Positions 13,131 through 25,707 of a DNA stretch of 64,000 nt are shown here, one piece after another. The position numbers and the translations under genes are program-made. Below the pieces are notes generated by a model that was not told the DNA's origin, did not search any database, and saw nothing but the letters and a program-made list of their open reading frames with translations. The stretch is from Ilex aquifolium. Its lineage: Eukaryota; Streptophyta; Magnoliopsida; Aquifoliales; Aquifoliaceae. The DNA is taken from the NCBI GenBank assembly GCA_951799425.1, contig OX637409.1, forward strand, positions 12,434,960 to 12,498,959, in the 5' to 3' direction. Each line of letters starts with the position of its first letter. Position 1 is the first letter of the stretch.

Positions 13131-13301
13131 TTACACTGATTTACAGAACCTACTAATGACTTACAGAAATAAACTATGAAAATGCAACAGACAATATATA
13201 TACATATAATACAAATTAAACAACTTCCCTGTTCGATTTGAAATCACCGTAAGTCCCCCACAACTGTTCCAGAAATCTTGACTCACATTCAGCTTGAATA
13301 G

Positions 13302-14960
13302 TGATATACACCCAAGTATAAGTGGTCAAAATTGCAAGATAATACTCGGTTCAAGTCCGAGGTCGAACCCACAGGGAGTTTAACATTGGAATTTTAAAAC
13401 ATAACGGTGAAGTTGTTATAGATACGAAATGTAGTAGAAATAGCTTATGGTGTGAGCCTAAAACAATTAAAAAAAACTTAATTAAAACTGTGGAAATGCA
13501 ATAATTAAAAGATACCCTTCAGCTCGGGGATTCCATATGCATTATATTGGCTAAGTACTGGAAATGCCACCTTATAACAATTAACCCACATTTTATTGGA
13601 AAGTCAACCAGTAGGTGTGATGTATATTGAACTATATCCAGCAACTGATTAGGTTAGCTAGCATGCATATTTCTATGCAACAATCGAATACTCTAAGTAA
13701 ACCAGAAGGCAAGCCATTCAGGAGGAATACTTGAATTACTTAATTGGCATATTTGTACCATACATCAGTTAAACAACTATAGTAAAGCAGAAGGCAAGTC
13801 ATTCAGGAGGAATACTACAGTTATTCAATCGACAGGTTGATGATTGACTTATGACGAGATTCTGGTTAATGCATTGAATCGAAAGTATTGGCTATGCTGA
13901 GACTTAACCCATCTATAACAAATCAATCAACTGTTACATGAAGCCCAATCATGTACATCACTCTATCATGCATGAAATACATAACTAGTAGATAGTATGG
14001 TATATAGCATTAGGTACCACTCGGTGTTCATAACCATGAGCATACTATAAATATAACCATCCATCAATAAGGGAGGTATATATAACATTAAAGCATAGTT
14101 AAAACATCAGCATTCTCATAACTTAAACAATATCGTACATATGTTCACCCTTCACCGAAGGGTATAAGTGGACTACTCACGCCCCATTGCTAGAGACGAG
14201 CAAGAGGTGCGATATAGTTCCATTACAATACTAAATAAAACATAGACAATCCTTCCCCGAGGAATAGTTGAAGCACAACCACTCTTAATACCGATTAGGG
14301 CACCAAAGTGGGAGAGGTTCAACTCTCCAAGTTAAAAGAAATAAGAGAAATGGAGAAGTAAGAAAAGCTTCAGCTGCAAAGCTAGCTGGAAGTATTTCGG
14401 CAGGGCTTTGTTTTACTGTTTCTAACTATCTCTCACTCACTGATTGTTTCTGACACTCTGAACTTACTGGCAACGCTCTGAACTTCCCTCCACTCCCTCT
14501 GGATTTACCCTTCACCCAATGCTAGAAATTAAATTGGCAAGGCCTATTTATAGGTACTAGAGAGCTGCCTTAAAGCGGCAGAGGCATGGAGGACCAATCA
14601 GATGAAGCTTGTTGCATGAATCAACCAATGGGAGAGGAGGAGGGCTTAAGGTGGTTTAGCCACCATCCGGACGCCAACACCATCATCTGGACAGTGCTAA
14701 ACCTCTGGATTTGGTGTGGGTTGCTTCTTTGGCTGATTTGTGATATTACACTTTGATCCCTACTGGTTTAGGCTTTGATAGTTTGCTCCCCTTAGCTTTG
14801 TAGCATTTACGCACAAAACCCTAAAAAATACAATGTTTAACGCATTAACCCTAATTTACGCACTGACCCTAATTTCATTTACTTCAACTATTTTAACTCA
14901 TTTAACTATCATAATTAACCTTTTAATCCAATTCATTAATGCACTAATTAGGGTTAATCA
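13302..14960 (-). mobile_element. LTR of the old Athila-type element
   Basis: A 1.66-kb TG...CA segment just upstream, in gene sense, of the Athila gag. The end near gag (GATATACACCCAAGTATAAG, then the complement of a GGTTCGACCTCGGACTTGAA-like stretch) has the typical Athila/Tat layout. The other end, 14830-14960, contains two AACCCTAA-like telo-box motifs. Two CCGG/CTGG-centred half-palindromes occur at 14662-14694. Exact ends are by inspection only, because no second LTR is available for comparison. Confidence 0.6.
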
Positions 14961-15892
14961 CACCAGATTTCGGAAGCAAGCAATACCATTCCTCTTTTGT
15001 GAAAAAGGGTTGTTTTCTCCTAATTCACGCCATATACAGGTATTTGATTGTGCCCCCTATATGTTTCAAGAAAGCCCATTTGATAATGTCTTGTTCTGGC
15101 ACCTATGAGCTCATTAAGTTTGAGTTAGAGGAATTGTTCTTTGGCACAATGACTAGATCCCTTTACACCTTATCTACTAAATCAGTCAGTGGTTTATCTA
15201 TATTTGATTTACCCTCTAGTGATTGCTATTGGATAAGGTTCACTTGACCAAAGCTTCACTCTACATCTTTTTCTTCTAGAATCCTGCTCCTTATAACTAC
15301 TCGGAAACAACGTTGCATTACCACATTGTCTCTTTCAATTCCATTGTCATTGGAAAACCTTAGGATCAGATGATATGTGGAAGTAATTGCCTCGAGGGAA
15401 TGTAGCTAGGCCCTACCATGATTGTAATATGGGCAAAATCTGTATCTACTACAAAGAAGTCAGTTAGCTTGGTGGAAGGTCTGACTTGAACTATACAGAA
15501 TATTTCTCTTTCATGATTTAGGTAGACTCTATTAGATATGTTTGTAATTGGATAATTCGGTGGTGTCCACTGTAAATCTCAAAACCATGGTCATGATGCT
15601 ATAAAGATTGAAGATCTGAAAGCGTCATTGAAGGGAAAAGATCAAGTGTCAATGTTACATCATTTCACACTCCAGTTGTACCTTCATGCTTAGGACAAAT
15701 GTAATGACTTAGATACCAAAGATCATTCCTTGGGTTAATAGACTTAGGAGGATTAGAATTAAAATGGAATTATGGATTAATCCACCTATGGCTCATAGAT
15801 GATTTTAAATGATTTTTTTTTTAAACCGCTTGTGTTTTGGTAACATAGTTTGAGCCATTAGTAGACCTCTCATGAGAAATACCCTTTAGTGC
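14961..15892. other. Unassigned non-coding DNA
   Basis: About 0.9 kb between the Athila-type LTR and the Tekay-type LTR relic. Only short ORFs are present (longest about 90 codons) with no recognisable domain. It could be host intergenic DNA or a decayed element. Confidence 0.4.
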
Positions 15893-17131
15893 TGTAACGC
15901 CCCCAAATCCACCTTGGAAGACATTACTATCTACAAACTATCTAACCATGAGAGCAATGCTTGATGGGATCCTTTGTATTCCCTAATCTCCGAAAATTAA
16001 CCCTCAATGTGTATAAGGCTTATGTGTGTGGGTGAGTGTCACTCTCACTTGGGTTCAATGCAATAATTGGGAAAACGGATGTGTGGAATGAAATGTGTGT
16101 GTGTGTGTGAACAAAAGTGCTCCCCAAGCACAGGGAGACTTTTGAGTGTTGTGTTTTACTTGGAAATCGTATTCCAAGGTCGTCTCCTCAAGGAATGAGG
16201 TGAATCGTGTTGAAAGTGATTTTGGTGAAAAAGAAAAAGTGTAAAAATCTTTGATGTTTGAGTTCGGTTTGTGACTGTGTTTTGATGAAATTGAAATGGG
16301 AACAAGTGTTGGCTAATCCGAAGGGGTCATTCCAATGGGAATGCCAACTCAACTCAAGACCTTCCTCCAATGGTGTCTAGATGTTCGATTGATTCGTGGG
16401 AAGCGAGGGACTGGGATGGAGGTAAGGATCCAAGCATACCCCGTGACAAGTCTACGGGATATCAAAAACTCACAACCATGTCCACACTTAACCCAGTCAA
16501 ACCGAATCAATGTACACAACGAGGAGGAATGAAAATGAGTTGAAATGGCATACCCAAGAGGAGTTCTCCCTTGGATTAGCCAACATAAAGTGTAGCTACT
16601 CATAATTAAAGCAAGAACATAAATGTAATAAAGAGACATTGTAAAGAAATGAAGATTGGAACATAGTTTAATGCAATAAAACTTAAACTAGGAATAAAAA
16701 CATTCAATACCCATTTTAAAACTTGAAATGGAGAAAACTTCCTGCAACAATGGTGAAACCCAAAATGTAGAACTAAACTTGCAAAGTACTTGTAATAAAT
16801 GACATTAAAGACATTAAATGAAGCTTACAAGAGTCTTAAGAAAGATTATAAGTGAAATGGGTGGAAGAGAATGTAAAAATCTAAGTTTTCTCTCTCTAAA
16901 CTATATCTTCTACCTAGGAGCTTCTCTCTCTAAAATGCAATGTATATCCCATTCCTGTGTGTCTCCTTGCCAAAAAGGTCCATGGAGCTCCCTAGGGTCT
17001 GTGTGATAGGCCTCCCATCAATAGGGGGCTGAATGGATGGATTGGGCAAGCTAGCATAGGCCTAGCCTGCACTCCCAGGCTTCACCTCTTCTCTCCCTCC
17101 TCATTAATGTCCAAACCTCCAAAGTCCAAGC

Positions 17132-17365
17132 TAGGGTTGAGGAGGGGATGTCTGTGTGTAAGGAGTGTCAGGGACAAGTGGAAGACCCAATGGTGGGACC
17201 CCCAGAGTTACAGAGCTTGAGTTGCAGAATCTGGCATGTTTCAGTAACTAGGGTTGAGGAGGGGATGTTTGTGTGTAAGGAGTGTCAGGGACAAGTGGAA
17301 GACCCAATGGTGGGACCCCCAAAGTTACAGAGCTTGAGTTGCAGAATCTGGCGTGTTTTAGTAAA
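17132..17365. repeat. 117-bp tandem duplication in the solo B LTR
   Basis: Two nearly identical units start at 17132 and 17249 and end just before the palindrome array. The other B LTRs contain one copy of the equivalent sequence (the GGGTCCCAC segment), so this is a local duplication. Confidence 0.9.
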
Positions 17366-17491
17366 ACCTACCGGTAGGTCGATGGAAACCTACCGGTAGG
17401 TTTTACTCCAGTGAGCAAAAACTATCGGTAGATTTGCGGTAGGTGCAGGTCCAGTAGCCAAAACCTACCGGTATGGCCTACCGGTAGGTTT
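17365..17491. promoter_or_regulatory. CCTACCGGTAGG palindrome array
   Basis: Three perfect CTACCGGTAG palindromes and several near copies within about 125 bp, separated by linkers containing CTCCAGT and GTCCAGTAG. The position in the LTR matches the arrays of other B LTRs, but the palindrome arms differ from theirs. Confidence 0.6.
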
Positions 17492-19597
17492 TCCCTTTAA
17501 ACCCCTTTACCTGTAAACATACTGAAACTCCGTTAATAGCTCGAACATTGCAATTTCACTCATTTTAACCACAAAAGCAAGCATAAAAGGGATCGAAATG
17601 TACATGGGATATGCAATATTTTGGGCTAATCAATCAACTAAAAATAACCATTAGAACAACCAATCATTCATCCATCTAATAAAGAATAGATGTTAAAGCA
17701 AATAAAACATTTAAACCTCTACAACTTACAATTCAAACCAAACAGTATGTAGCAGCGGAATAATTAAAACTAGCTAAAATATTGTTTCATAAAGATCTCT
17801 CAAACTCTAAACAAAAAATAGAACAACTATATTCCTCTAAAGCATGATCCACATCTTTATCCTCTAACAGCTCGTAACCAATCAGCTCATACACATTAAC
17901 ATCATCTTATATGCCAAAATCTATAATTGTGTTGTAGGGGGTGAGCAAAAGCCCGTAGGAATCCCTCTCAAATCCCAGCAAGGTTTTAAAACAATAAAAA
18001 GAAGGCCAGTCTCTTTTGCAAAATATCATATATAAATTTTTTAGAGTAAAACCATGACAGTTGTAATGATCTCAAGTGTACGGATTACAGTAAATCAATG
18101 AAAGGAATAAACATGTTATAAATTAAAGCATTGAACAAATAACTCAATAGCATCATTTCATATTCTCATGTATGTTGGTTGCTTCTCAGGAATATATGCA
18201 ATGATTCAACCTCGTTCACCCATCACAACCACACAATCTCAATCATTCTCCGCATGGCCAAATCACAAACCACTTTAGGAAGGACGTATATCTTCTCCCA
18301 CGACATTGATGAATCATTCCCAGGAAAGGTATACCATCCCTCAGACTTGAACTTACGTGAACAATGGTGGTTGCTCTCACAAACAACAATCCACTACAAG
18401 TGCTAGGCAACCATCTCACCCCCACTTAGATAGACTAACCTCTAACACTCTACGGCAGCTCTCGAAGGCAATTCAAGTCTGTCACACTCAAATCATACAA
18501 GAGATGAAACGACAACTTTCTCAACATCCACAATCTTAACCAATCACAATTTTCATTACCAATTCAAGTATCACAATTAAAAAAATTTCAATATACTACA
18601 GTAATAAAAGAATTAAAATATGCAAGAGATCATATCAATAAAACCTTCAAATTTCGATATCAAAATTCTAGGGTTTTGCCAAAAATCATAATTTCTGGGA
18701 ACAATAACAAGTATTAGATGAAAACATGATTTAATTAAGAATAGGATTTAGAAATCAAGAATTCATGTATTTTTCATAACCAAACATGTATTTAGCAAAA
18801 CTAGGGTTTTGGAAATTCAACAACAAATATTCTTTGAACCCAAACATGTATTTTGTTCAAAACTATATTTCAATGATAAAAAAACCAAGAACTCATAAAT
18901 ATTTATCATATAAATATCAAGAAGATTGAAAATATACATAGATAATACCCTAAGTCACAATGAAAGAACTCAAGAAGAATCCTCTACCTCTAATCCGACG
19001 ATTGAAGATAACCCTAGCGTGTTTGAATCATTCCCAAAACGAGAATCTTCCCCGTGTTTCCTCTTTTTCTACCTCTCAAGCTTTCTAGGATTTTCTCGGA
19101 TGAACAATCACTGAACATATGCCCAAGGGGAATTCCCTAGCTATTTATAATGCCAAAAGTGAAAAAAATGCTCAACAAAGATCATCCAACTTCTGCCCGT
19201 TGAGTCCGGACGCGTGTTTCTCCCGTCCGGATGCGTCTAACAACATGCCCCCAACGTCCAGCTCGATTTTGACCTATTTCCAAGCCGATTCAGAAAATAT
19301 TCATGAAATACACTTTTGTAGACCGTGAATTATAGGTTCTACTGTCCAAAAATCAGATCAATAATAGTTGAGATTAAAAATTTATGACTAAAATACTAAA
19401 GTAGTGTCAAATTCCTTCCTACCCAAATCCTCTCAAAAATAGATTTTAACTCCGGAATACTTCTAAACTTCGAATATATCTCATATAATGTCTTCCAAAA
19501 TTTTTTGAACTTCTTGATTCAACGAAAACCTTATTTTTACCTAAAAATCTTTAAAAATTTACTTAACCACCTTTTACAAAATTACATATTGACCAAG

Positions 19598-19731
19598 ATT
19601 ACCTTTATTCTGGACCTATAAATAGGGAGAATCTTTTCTTCTTCTAGGGTAAGCCTACTGTAAGCTTTTTGAGAGTAAACACTCATCTTCTACATAGAGA
19701 GCTTCAACCAAAATCCTAGATCACTAAGGCC
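19598..19731. other. Unassigned promoter-like segment
   Basis: A short stretch between two LTR relics containing CCTATAAATAGGG followed by a pyrimidine-rich segment, which looks like a plant TATA box and transcription start. It is possibly a remnant of another LTR; no coding sequence is seen. Confidence 0.35.
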
Positions 19732-20300
19732 TGATGAGCACTTAATATTGCATATCTACCGGCCTCATTACATGCATTTTGACTCAACTTTGTATTTAAT
19801 TACTTAGAGTTAGTCAAATTTGTGAATAAAGCAGAAATTTTAATGTTCCATGTAATCATAGAGTAATTTATGGCTTTTGGAACCCTGCAACTAAGTGTGG
19901 ATGAGTGGTGATGTGAAAACCCGAGTAAATTTAAATTTTTTTCGAAAAAAGGGCAAAATAGTAATTTGTCACTACTGCACGTATTTAAAATACATATGTT
20001 CTAAACCTCGGAGGAGGGAACGGAGTGCGCCATTGGATTCGCAACGCGAAATCTAGTAACCACCAGAAAATTCGTCGAATTCCGAGAGAGTCGGATTTTG
20101 CACGTAGATCGAGACGACTACGTGGCGATTGACCTTTTAAAGGTCCCAAAAAACGAGAAATATTAAAATTCCTCATAATTGGATTAATGTGCCAATAAAA
20201 TTTATTTGGACTTAATCCGGGACTTAATGAGTCGTTTCGGGATGAAAAACGGACCCGAAAGTAATAAACGAGCGGTGCGATGTAGACCACACATTTAAAA

Positions 20301-20310
20301 TTATAAATAG
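20301..20310 (+). promoter_or_regulatory. TATA box of family-C LTR copy 1
   Basis: TTATAAATAGGGGCC lies about 390 bp into the LTR. The same distance and sequence (TATAAATAGGGGG) recur in copy 2, and both are followed by a pyrimidine-rich start region and a GGCCGG/GCCGG motif. This supports plus as the sense strand of family C. Confidence 0.7.
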
Positions 20311-22096
20311 GGGCCGAAATATCTGAAAAATCAGATTTTCTTCTTCTCTTGGCCGGCTGAGCTCACACGTTGGAGAGAAAAAGGAGAGAGAAAAGAGAAA
20401 CCTAATTTTCTACCCTTCTTCTTCAAGATCCACCAAGTTCCTTTGGTTGAAAGGCTATAGTCCAAGAGTTAAAGTTCGTCTACTCGTCGAGGGCTTCGAC
20501 TACGTGCCAAGAACAAGGAATTTCACCGAAGATCCAAAGAGGCGATCTTGAGAGATTCAAAGTTTTGGAGTGGTTTTGGTGTTTTTAGGGGTTTTCTACA
20601 CTCCTAAGAGGTAGGGGTTGTTCCTACGTTGGATTATTCTACCTTAGGTGTAGCTAGTTTAAGGGTATCTATATATATGCATGTGTATATATGTATATAT
20701 ATATATGTTTGTGGTTATGAAAATGGAAAGGTGAGCATGAAGGGAGCTTAGTCTTGTTGCTAGCTAAATTTTGATATGTGTAAGTTATATGTGATGCATT
20801 ATATAACTTGGTGATATTGAAGACATGTTTTGTGTGTTGGAAGTTGTTGTTTTGCTAATGAGATAATATGGTTAATGCCTACAAGGTGTTTGATAATATG
20901 CCTTGGTTGGTTGTTTAGATGATTTGTTTGGGGTCATTGGAATAACATGTTGAAATGTGTTAATGATGTATTGACATATGCTCGTTGATATGTTGTTTAT
21001 GACGGTTTATGGAATTTATATGCTTATGATTTAAATTCCATGGAATGTGAAGATATGTGTTGATCACTCATGTTACATATTGGGCATGACCATTGGCATT
21101 ACATTCATGAGCTATATGCATTGGTGTGGAAAATATTGCTCATATGGTAGTCATTGCATTTGAGCATGGTCATGACATCACATTCATTGGGCTCATGTCA
21201 TGGGTGTGAGTGTGAGTGTGTATGGCTAGTCAAACACCACTCTTGGTTATTGACAAAGGGACTCGGAAGAAAGGGATTGAAGATCCTTTTGGGCCGTATG
21301 GTTGCATGAAAGAAAATTGGGTTGGGGTAGCAAGAAGAGGCATGACGACCTCTTGGGTGCAAGGCCCGGTGATTGGGATACGCACTCCCTTGGCTCGGCC
21401 CATAAAGTGTGTGGGTGTATCCGGAACCCTCGGTGTAAGCCCGTGACTTCCGTGTGGGTTGGAGACCCTTGATGTAAGCCCATGAACATCCACCCCCTTA
21501 CAAGACCCTAAAATGGAGGATGTCATTTGATGTGAACATAAATGGCGGAAGGGAAACACATTGGTTTTCCATTGTGTGGTAGGAGTCGGTGAGGACTCGG
21601 AATGAGTTGCATGAGTGAGTTTCCATCTCATTTCATGGCATGGCATTGTTGCATTCCATCATAGAATGCATAAGTATGAAAAAAAGGCTTGGTTATATGG
21701 TTATGTGATGATTTCATGAGCATGTGCATCTAGGGGGAGAGTGGCCTTTGTAGGATTTTCTCTACTGGGCGTTGTGCTCACCCTTTACGGGAACAATTTC
21801 AGGTATTGGGTTTGTACCGGGGGATGGCTCCCATGGAGAGCACCAAGGGTGAAGGGGGCCTATGTGTGGCCTTAACTCAAGATTTTGTAAACCTTTTGTT
21901 TTAAAATGGTTTATGACATGTAAATATTGTAAAACATGATATTTTGAATTATGAATGTATGAAGTTGTATGTAATATGACTTGGATGGACTATGTATAAT
22001 GTGGGAGTTTTCATTATACATGTTTGGTATGAGTTTGGAAGAGTTTAAAAAGGGTTGGAAATGAAAAACTAAGGAAGTGGGCAAAACCTGCCTTTA

Positions 22097-22257
22097 GCTA
22101 CCGGTAGCCGACCGGTAGTTGTTTTCCTAAAGGAAATAGCTACCGGTAGCCAACTGGTAGTTGATTTCCAGAATGTTTCGGCTACCGGTAGCCAACCGGT
22201 AGTTGATCTCCAGAATGTTTCGGCTACCGGTAGCCGATAAACAGCTACCGGTAGCCA
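22097..22257. promoter_or_regulatory. CTACCGGTAGCC palindrome array in C copy 1
   Basis: Four perfect CTACCGGTAG palindromes plus half-matched ACCGGTAG and ACTGGTAG copies. Linkers contain TTTCCAGAATGTTTC. The array sits near the 3' end of the LTR, at the place where copy 2 has a TTCCGGAA array instead. Confidence 0.6.
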
Positions 22258-23790
22258 GTCCAAAAATCTGAAATTTTTAAATGTGTTGCCAAATCTTTGG
22301 GCTTTGAATTTCCTTCCTTTAAATGATTAAAGTGGACCCTAATGGGGTACAAACCACGGTGTATGGGACTTTAATTGAATCAAATGAATGTTAAACCGAA
22401 TTTTCATTATGGGTTATAATCCCGACTTAAAGATATTCTTGATGTGGTGTCGGGTTGAGCGATATCCACGGATGTTTCCGCAAGTTGATGGGTTATCAAC
22501 GGGACCCCCGGATTTTGGGGCGTCACAGGTGAAGAGATAGGTTACCCAGGACCCACCAGTAGAACTTGCCCAGAAAGCCCAAACACGTCCCCACACGACT
22601 CCACCAACCACAAAAGCTCACCTTTTGTCCTCTAAACCATGCCCTGTTATTTTTAACACTCAAAGATGATCTCCTAACCCCTATATTCATATTTGAAGCA
22701 TGAGAGAGTGGGTGGCCAAGAAAGAGAGAGGGGAATGGTTGGAAAAGGAAAGGGTCTATGCCTTTTGACTAACTTTGGAAGCTTTTTTGGACAACCTCTG
22801 CCCACAAGCAACCTATCTCAGCACACTCAAGGGTAGAGAGAGGGGGATGGACGAAAATATAAGTCTTTCTACATATATTACTAGATATCAAGCTTTTAGG
22901 AAGAGAAGGAAGCTACCTAAGCATATGAGTAATGTAGAGAGAGAAAGTTAGGTTTCTTGCTTTTCCTTCACCATTTTCATTCTTGTAAGCTTCAATCTAC
23001 ATGTAATCTTTCTTTCTAGAAAATTAATCTCATTTATTTCAAGTTGTATTGAGTTTAACTAGGGTTTGCTAGTTCTATTGCTTGTATTTGTGTATTTTCT
23101 CTTTAAGATTTACATTTTGTGTGTGAATGCTATTTCTTTTGTAGTTTAAACTTCTCTTTACATTTATGCAAGTTCATGTTTGATTTCATTACCATGTTTT
23201 TCTCTTTCATGTTTGTTCTTGCCTTTACCATGCATAGCTAAACCTTTAGTTGGCTAATCCAAGAGGGATTTTCTCTTGGGTATGTGAAATCGACTCTCTT
23301 TCATTCTTCCTCGTAGTGTAAAGTGTTTGGTTTGACTAGGTGTAGTGTGGACATAGTTGTGGGCTTTTGATACACCATAGACTTTTCACAGGGTATGCTT
23401 TTGTAAAACCCGAGAAAATTTCAACCTTTGTGAAAAAGGGCAAAACGGTAAATTGCCACTACAGTACAGGTTGTAAACCTGAATTTTTCTAGAACTCGGA
23501 TGACGAAACGAACCTCACCGTTGGATTCGTCTCGCGAAATCTAGTTACCACGTCAAATTTCGTTGAATTCCGAGATAGTCGGATTTTTCGCGTTTTACGA
23601 GACGAACGGGCCCCGGGTGACCCTGTACACGAAATTTTTATAAAGTTTCCAAGTTTGGGGAAATATTAAACACAAGTTAAAATAAAAATAATTCGAACTT
23701 GAACCGGAGCGAAATTTAATCGTTTCGGGATTAAAACGGACCCGAAATTAAATAGGACGTGTGGCGAATTGTGGGCCAAGCATTCTAAAA

Positions 23791-23800
23791 TATAAATAGG
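23791..23800 (+). promoter_or_regulatory. TATA box of family-C LTR copy 2
   Basis: TATAAATAGG about 390 bp into the LTR, at the same relative place as in copy 1. Confidence 0.7.
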
Positions 23801-25313
23801 GGGAAAAATTAGATTTTTCCCCATTGTTCAGCCGGTTTCAGCCGATAGAGAGAAAGAGGGAGAAAATAGAGAAAAACTCACCTTCTCTCTACGATCTACG
23901 GTGCTACGGACCTCGAATCCACGCAAGCCAAGAATTAAAGTCGCTCTACTCATCGAGGGCTACGCGGCTATACCAAAAAGCGCAAGTTTTACCGAAGATC
24001 AAGGTACGGGATTTTCGAGAAGTGAGGGTTTTTGCTTGAATCGGGTTTTGGAACTTCCCTTGGTCGTTTCTCACGCTTCAAGAGGTAGGGTTTCTTCCTA
24101 CTAAGGTTTAATTCCAAGCCTATAATGTTTTTATGGAATGGGTAGGATGATAACCTATGTATCTCTTGCCTATTGTTGTGAAATTGGATGAATTGGATAT
24201 GTGAAATGAACCCAATGTAAATTCATGTGTTATATGAAATTGTGGGCGTGTTATGTGTTTATATATATGCCTTGAAATTTTAGTATGTTGATAACATGCT
24301 TGGAATTTGTATTATGGGAATTATATGTTTTTGATATGATTTTGCCATGGAATATGAGAAATGTGTTGAGAATGTTCATATGTCACTCATACCATATCGA
24401 ACATTGTATTAGTGTTGCAATGGAGCACCACATTTCATATGCACGGGAACATCGCATTTTAGGAGGTGTGTGTGCATGGTTGTTTGTCTTCACCACACAT
24501 GGTGGATGATGAGTGAGCTCGGGTAATATGGGTCGATGACCTAGACGAGTCGAATGGTTTATATGTTTATAGGGTTGGGGTAGCAAGAAGGGCTAGAAAA
24601 TCCCTCGGGTGAGAGACCCGGTGATTGGATACGCACTCCGTTGGTATAAGAGCCCATAAAGTGTGTCGGTGTACGCGGAACCGTTGGTGGAAGTCCATGA
24701 ATTCCGTGTAGGTTGGGTGACCTTTGGTGTAAGTCCATGAACATCCACCCCTACAAAGACCCTAGAATGAAATGTCATTTGATGTGGAACATAAATGACG
24801 GATTGGTACACATTGGCACTTGCATGTGTAGAGGAGCCGGGAAGGGCTCGGTTGATGTGCATGAGTGAGTCTCACCTCATTTCATAGCATGGCATTACAT
24901 GTTTCAACATCGAATATATTCTTGGTGTGGATTGTTGATTGATAGCATGTGACATTTCATATGCATTTAGGTTGGGGAGTAGCCTCTTTAGGAGATACCC
25001 TATTGAGCGTGGCTCACCCTTTATGGGAAAAACATTTCAGGTGTGGGTTTTGCTCCGGCGGATGGCTCATTTGGAGAGCATCAAGCATGAAGGGGGCCGG
25101 CTTGTGGCCTTAGTTTAAGTTTTGTAAAACCTTTAACAAAATTCCATTTTGATGTATATATATTATGGAATGAATTGTAATAGAGATTGTATGAGTTGGG
25201 TATTATATGGAAAATCTCATTAAACATGTATTGAATGAGTTTGGAGTGTATGGGGTAGCTTTAAGGATGGTTTGGAGGGGAAAGAAATCCATTTTTATGC
25301 TCACAGTCTGAAA

Positions 25314-25707
25314 ACCTACCGGAAGGTGTGTGTCGGTCTTCCGGAAGGTTTTGCTAAAAACCCCAGCTTGCCTTGTTCACAGCTAATACCTTCCGGAAGG
25401 TTTTGCCCACTGGAATGAACCTTCCGGAAGATTTTAGCTACTGGAGTAAAACCTACCGGAAGGACTTGTCTACTGGAATGGACCTTCCGGAAGGTTTTGC
25501 CTTGGGTTTCTTTTTGACTGCCAAATTCTTCCGGAAGGTTTTGTTTTTTGGAATGAACCATCCGGAAGGTTTTGGCTACTGGAATGGACCTTCCGGAAGG
25601 TTTTTGCTATTGATGTAGACCTTCCGGAAGTTCTTGAAATTGATTCTTTTCATTTAACTGTTCTTTCAGCGACCTTCCGGTAGGTGTATGTCGACCTTCC
25701 GGAAGGT
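25314..25707. promoter_or_regulatory. ACCTTCCGGAAGGT palindrome array in C copy 2
   Basis: About a dozen copies of ACCTTCCGGAAGGT or one-arm variants at 20-50 bp intervals, separated by linkers such as CTACTGGAGTAAA and CACTGGAATGAA. The array and about 75 bp before it (from about 25236) are very similar to the array in the LTRs of element D, although C and D are otherwise unrelated. Confidence 0.65.

Larger units (their letters stand above)
15958..17632 (-). mobile_element. Solo LTR of family B (minus), inside the Tekay-type relic
   Basis: Starts TGCTTGATGGG and ends TAATCA, both matching B-family LTR ends, and contains the diagnostic B segment near 16160-16200 (AAGGTCGTCTCCTCAAGGAA). Flanking 5-mers AGCAA and ATCAA match at four of five bases, consistent with an old target duplication, and removing the insert restores the Tekay-type LTR order. 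It holds a 117-bp tandem duplication and a CTACCGGTAG array. Confidence 0.8.
15893..19597 (-). mobile_element. Old Tekay-type LTR, interrupted by a solo B LTR
   Basis: It starts with TGTAACGCCCCCAAATCCACC, closely matching the left end of the Tekay LTR at 685. After the 1.7-kb insertion it continues with diverged equivalents of the same LTR: the AGCAGCGGAATAA segment near 17750, a leader-like segment, GTCCGGA palindromes at 19203-19237, and the block around 19270-19390 and 19430-19590. It is more diverged than the young element, so clearly older; broken, with no partner LTR or internal region visible. Confidence 0.75.
19912..22527 (+). mobile_element. Solo LTR of family C, copy 1
   Basis: A 2.6-kb TG...CA unit (starts TGTGAAAACCCGAG, ends GGGGCGTCACA) with a perfect 5-bp target duplication GGTGA at 19907-19911 and 22528-22532. 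It resembles copy 2 (23402-25942) over its whole length but is clearly diverged. The GGGGCGTCACA end is typical of long LTRs of chromovirus (Tekay-like) elements. A TATA box lies at about 20302 and a palindrome array at 22097-22257. Confidence 0.9.

Noticed and set aside
14830-14960. Interstitial telomere sequence
   Set aside because: Only isolated ACCCTAA motifs separated by unrelated bases, better described as telo-box-like motifs in an LTR.
25314-25707. CRISPR-like array of regularly spaced palindromic repeats
   Set aside because: Spacers are similar to each other and not of constant length, the repeat is only 8-14 bp, and the context is a plant LTR.
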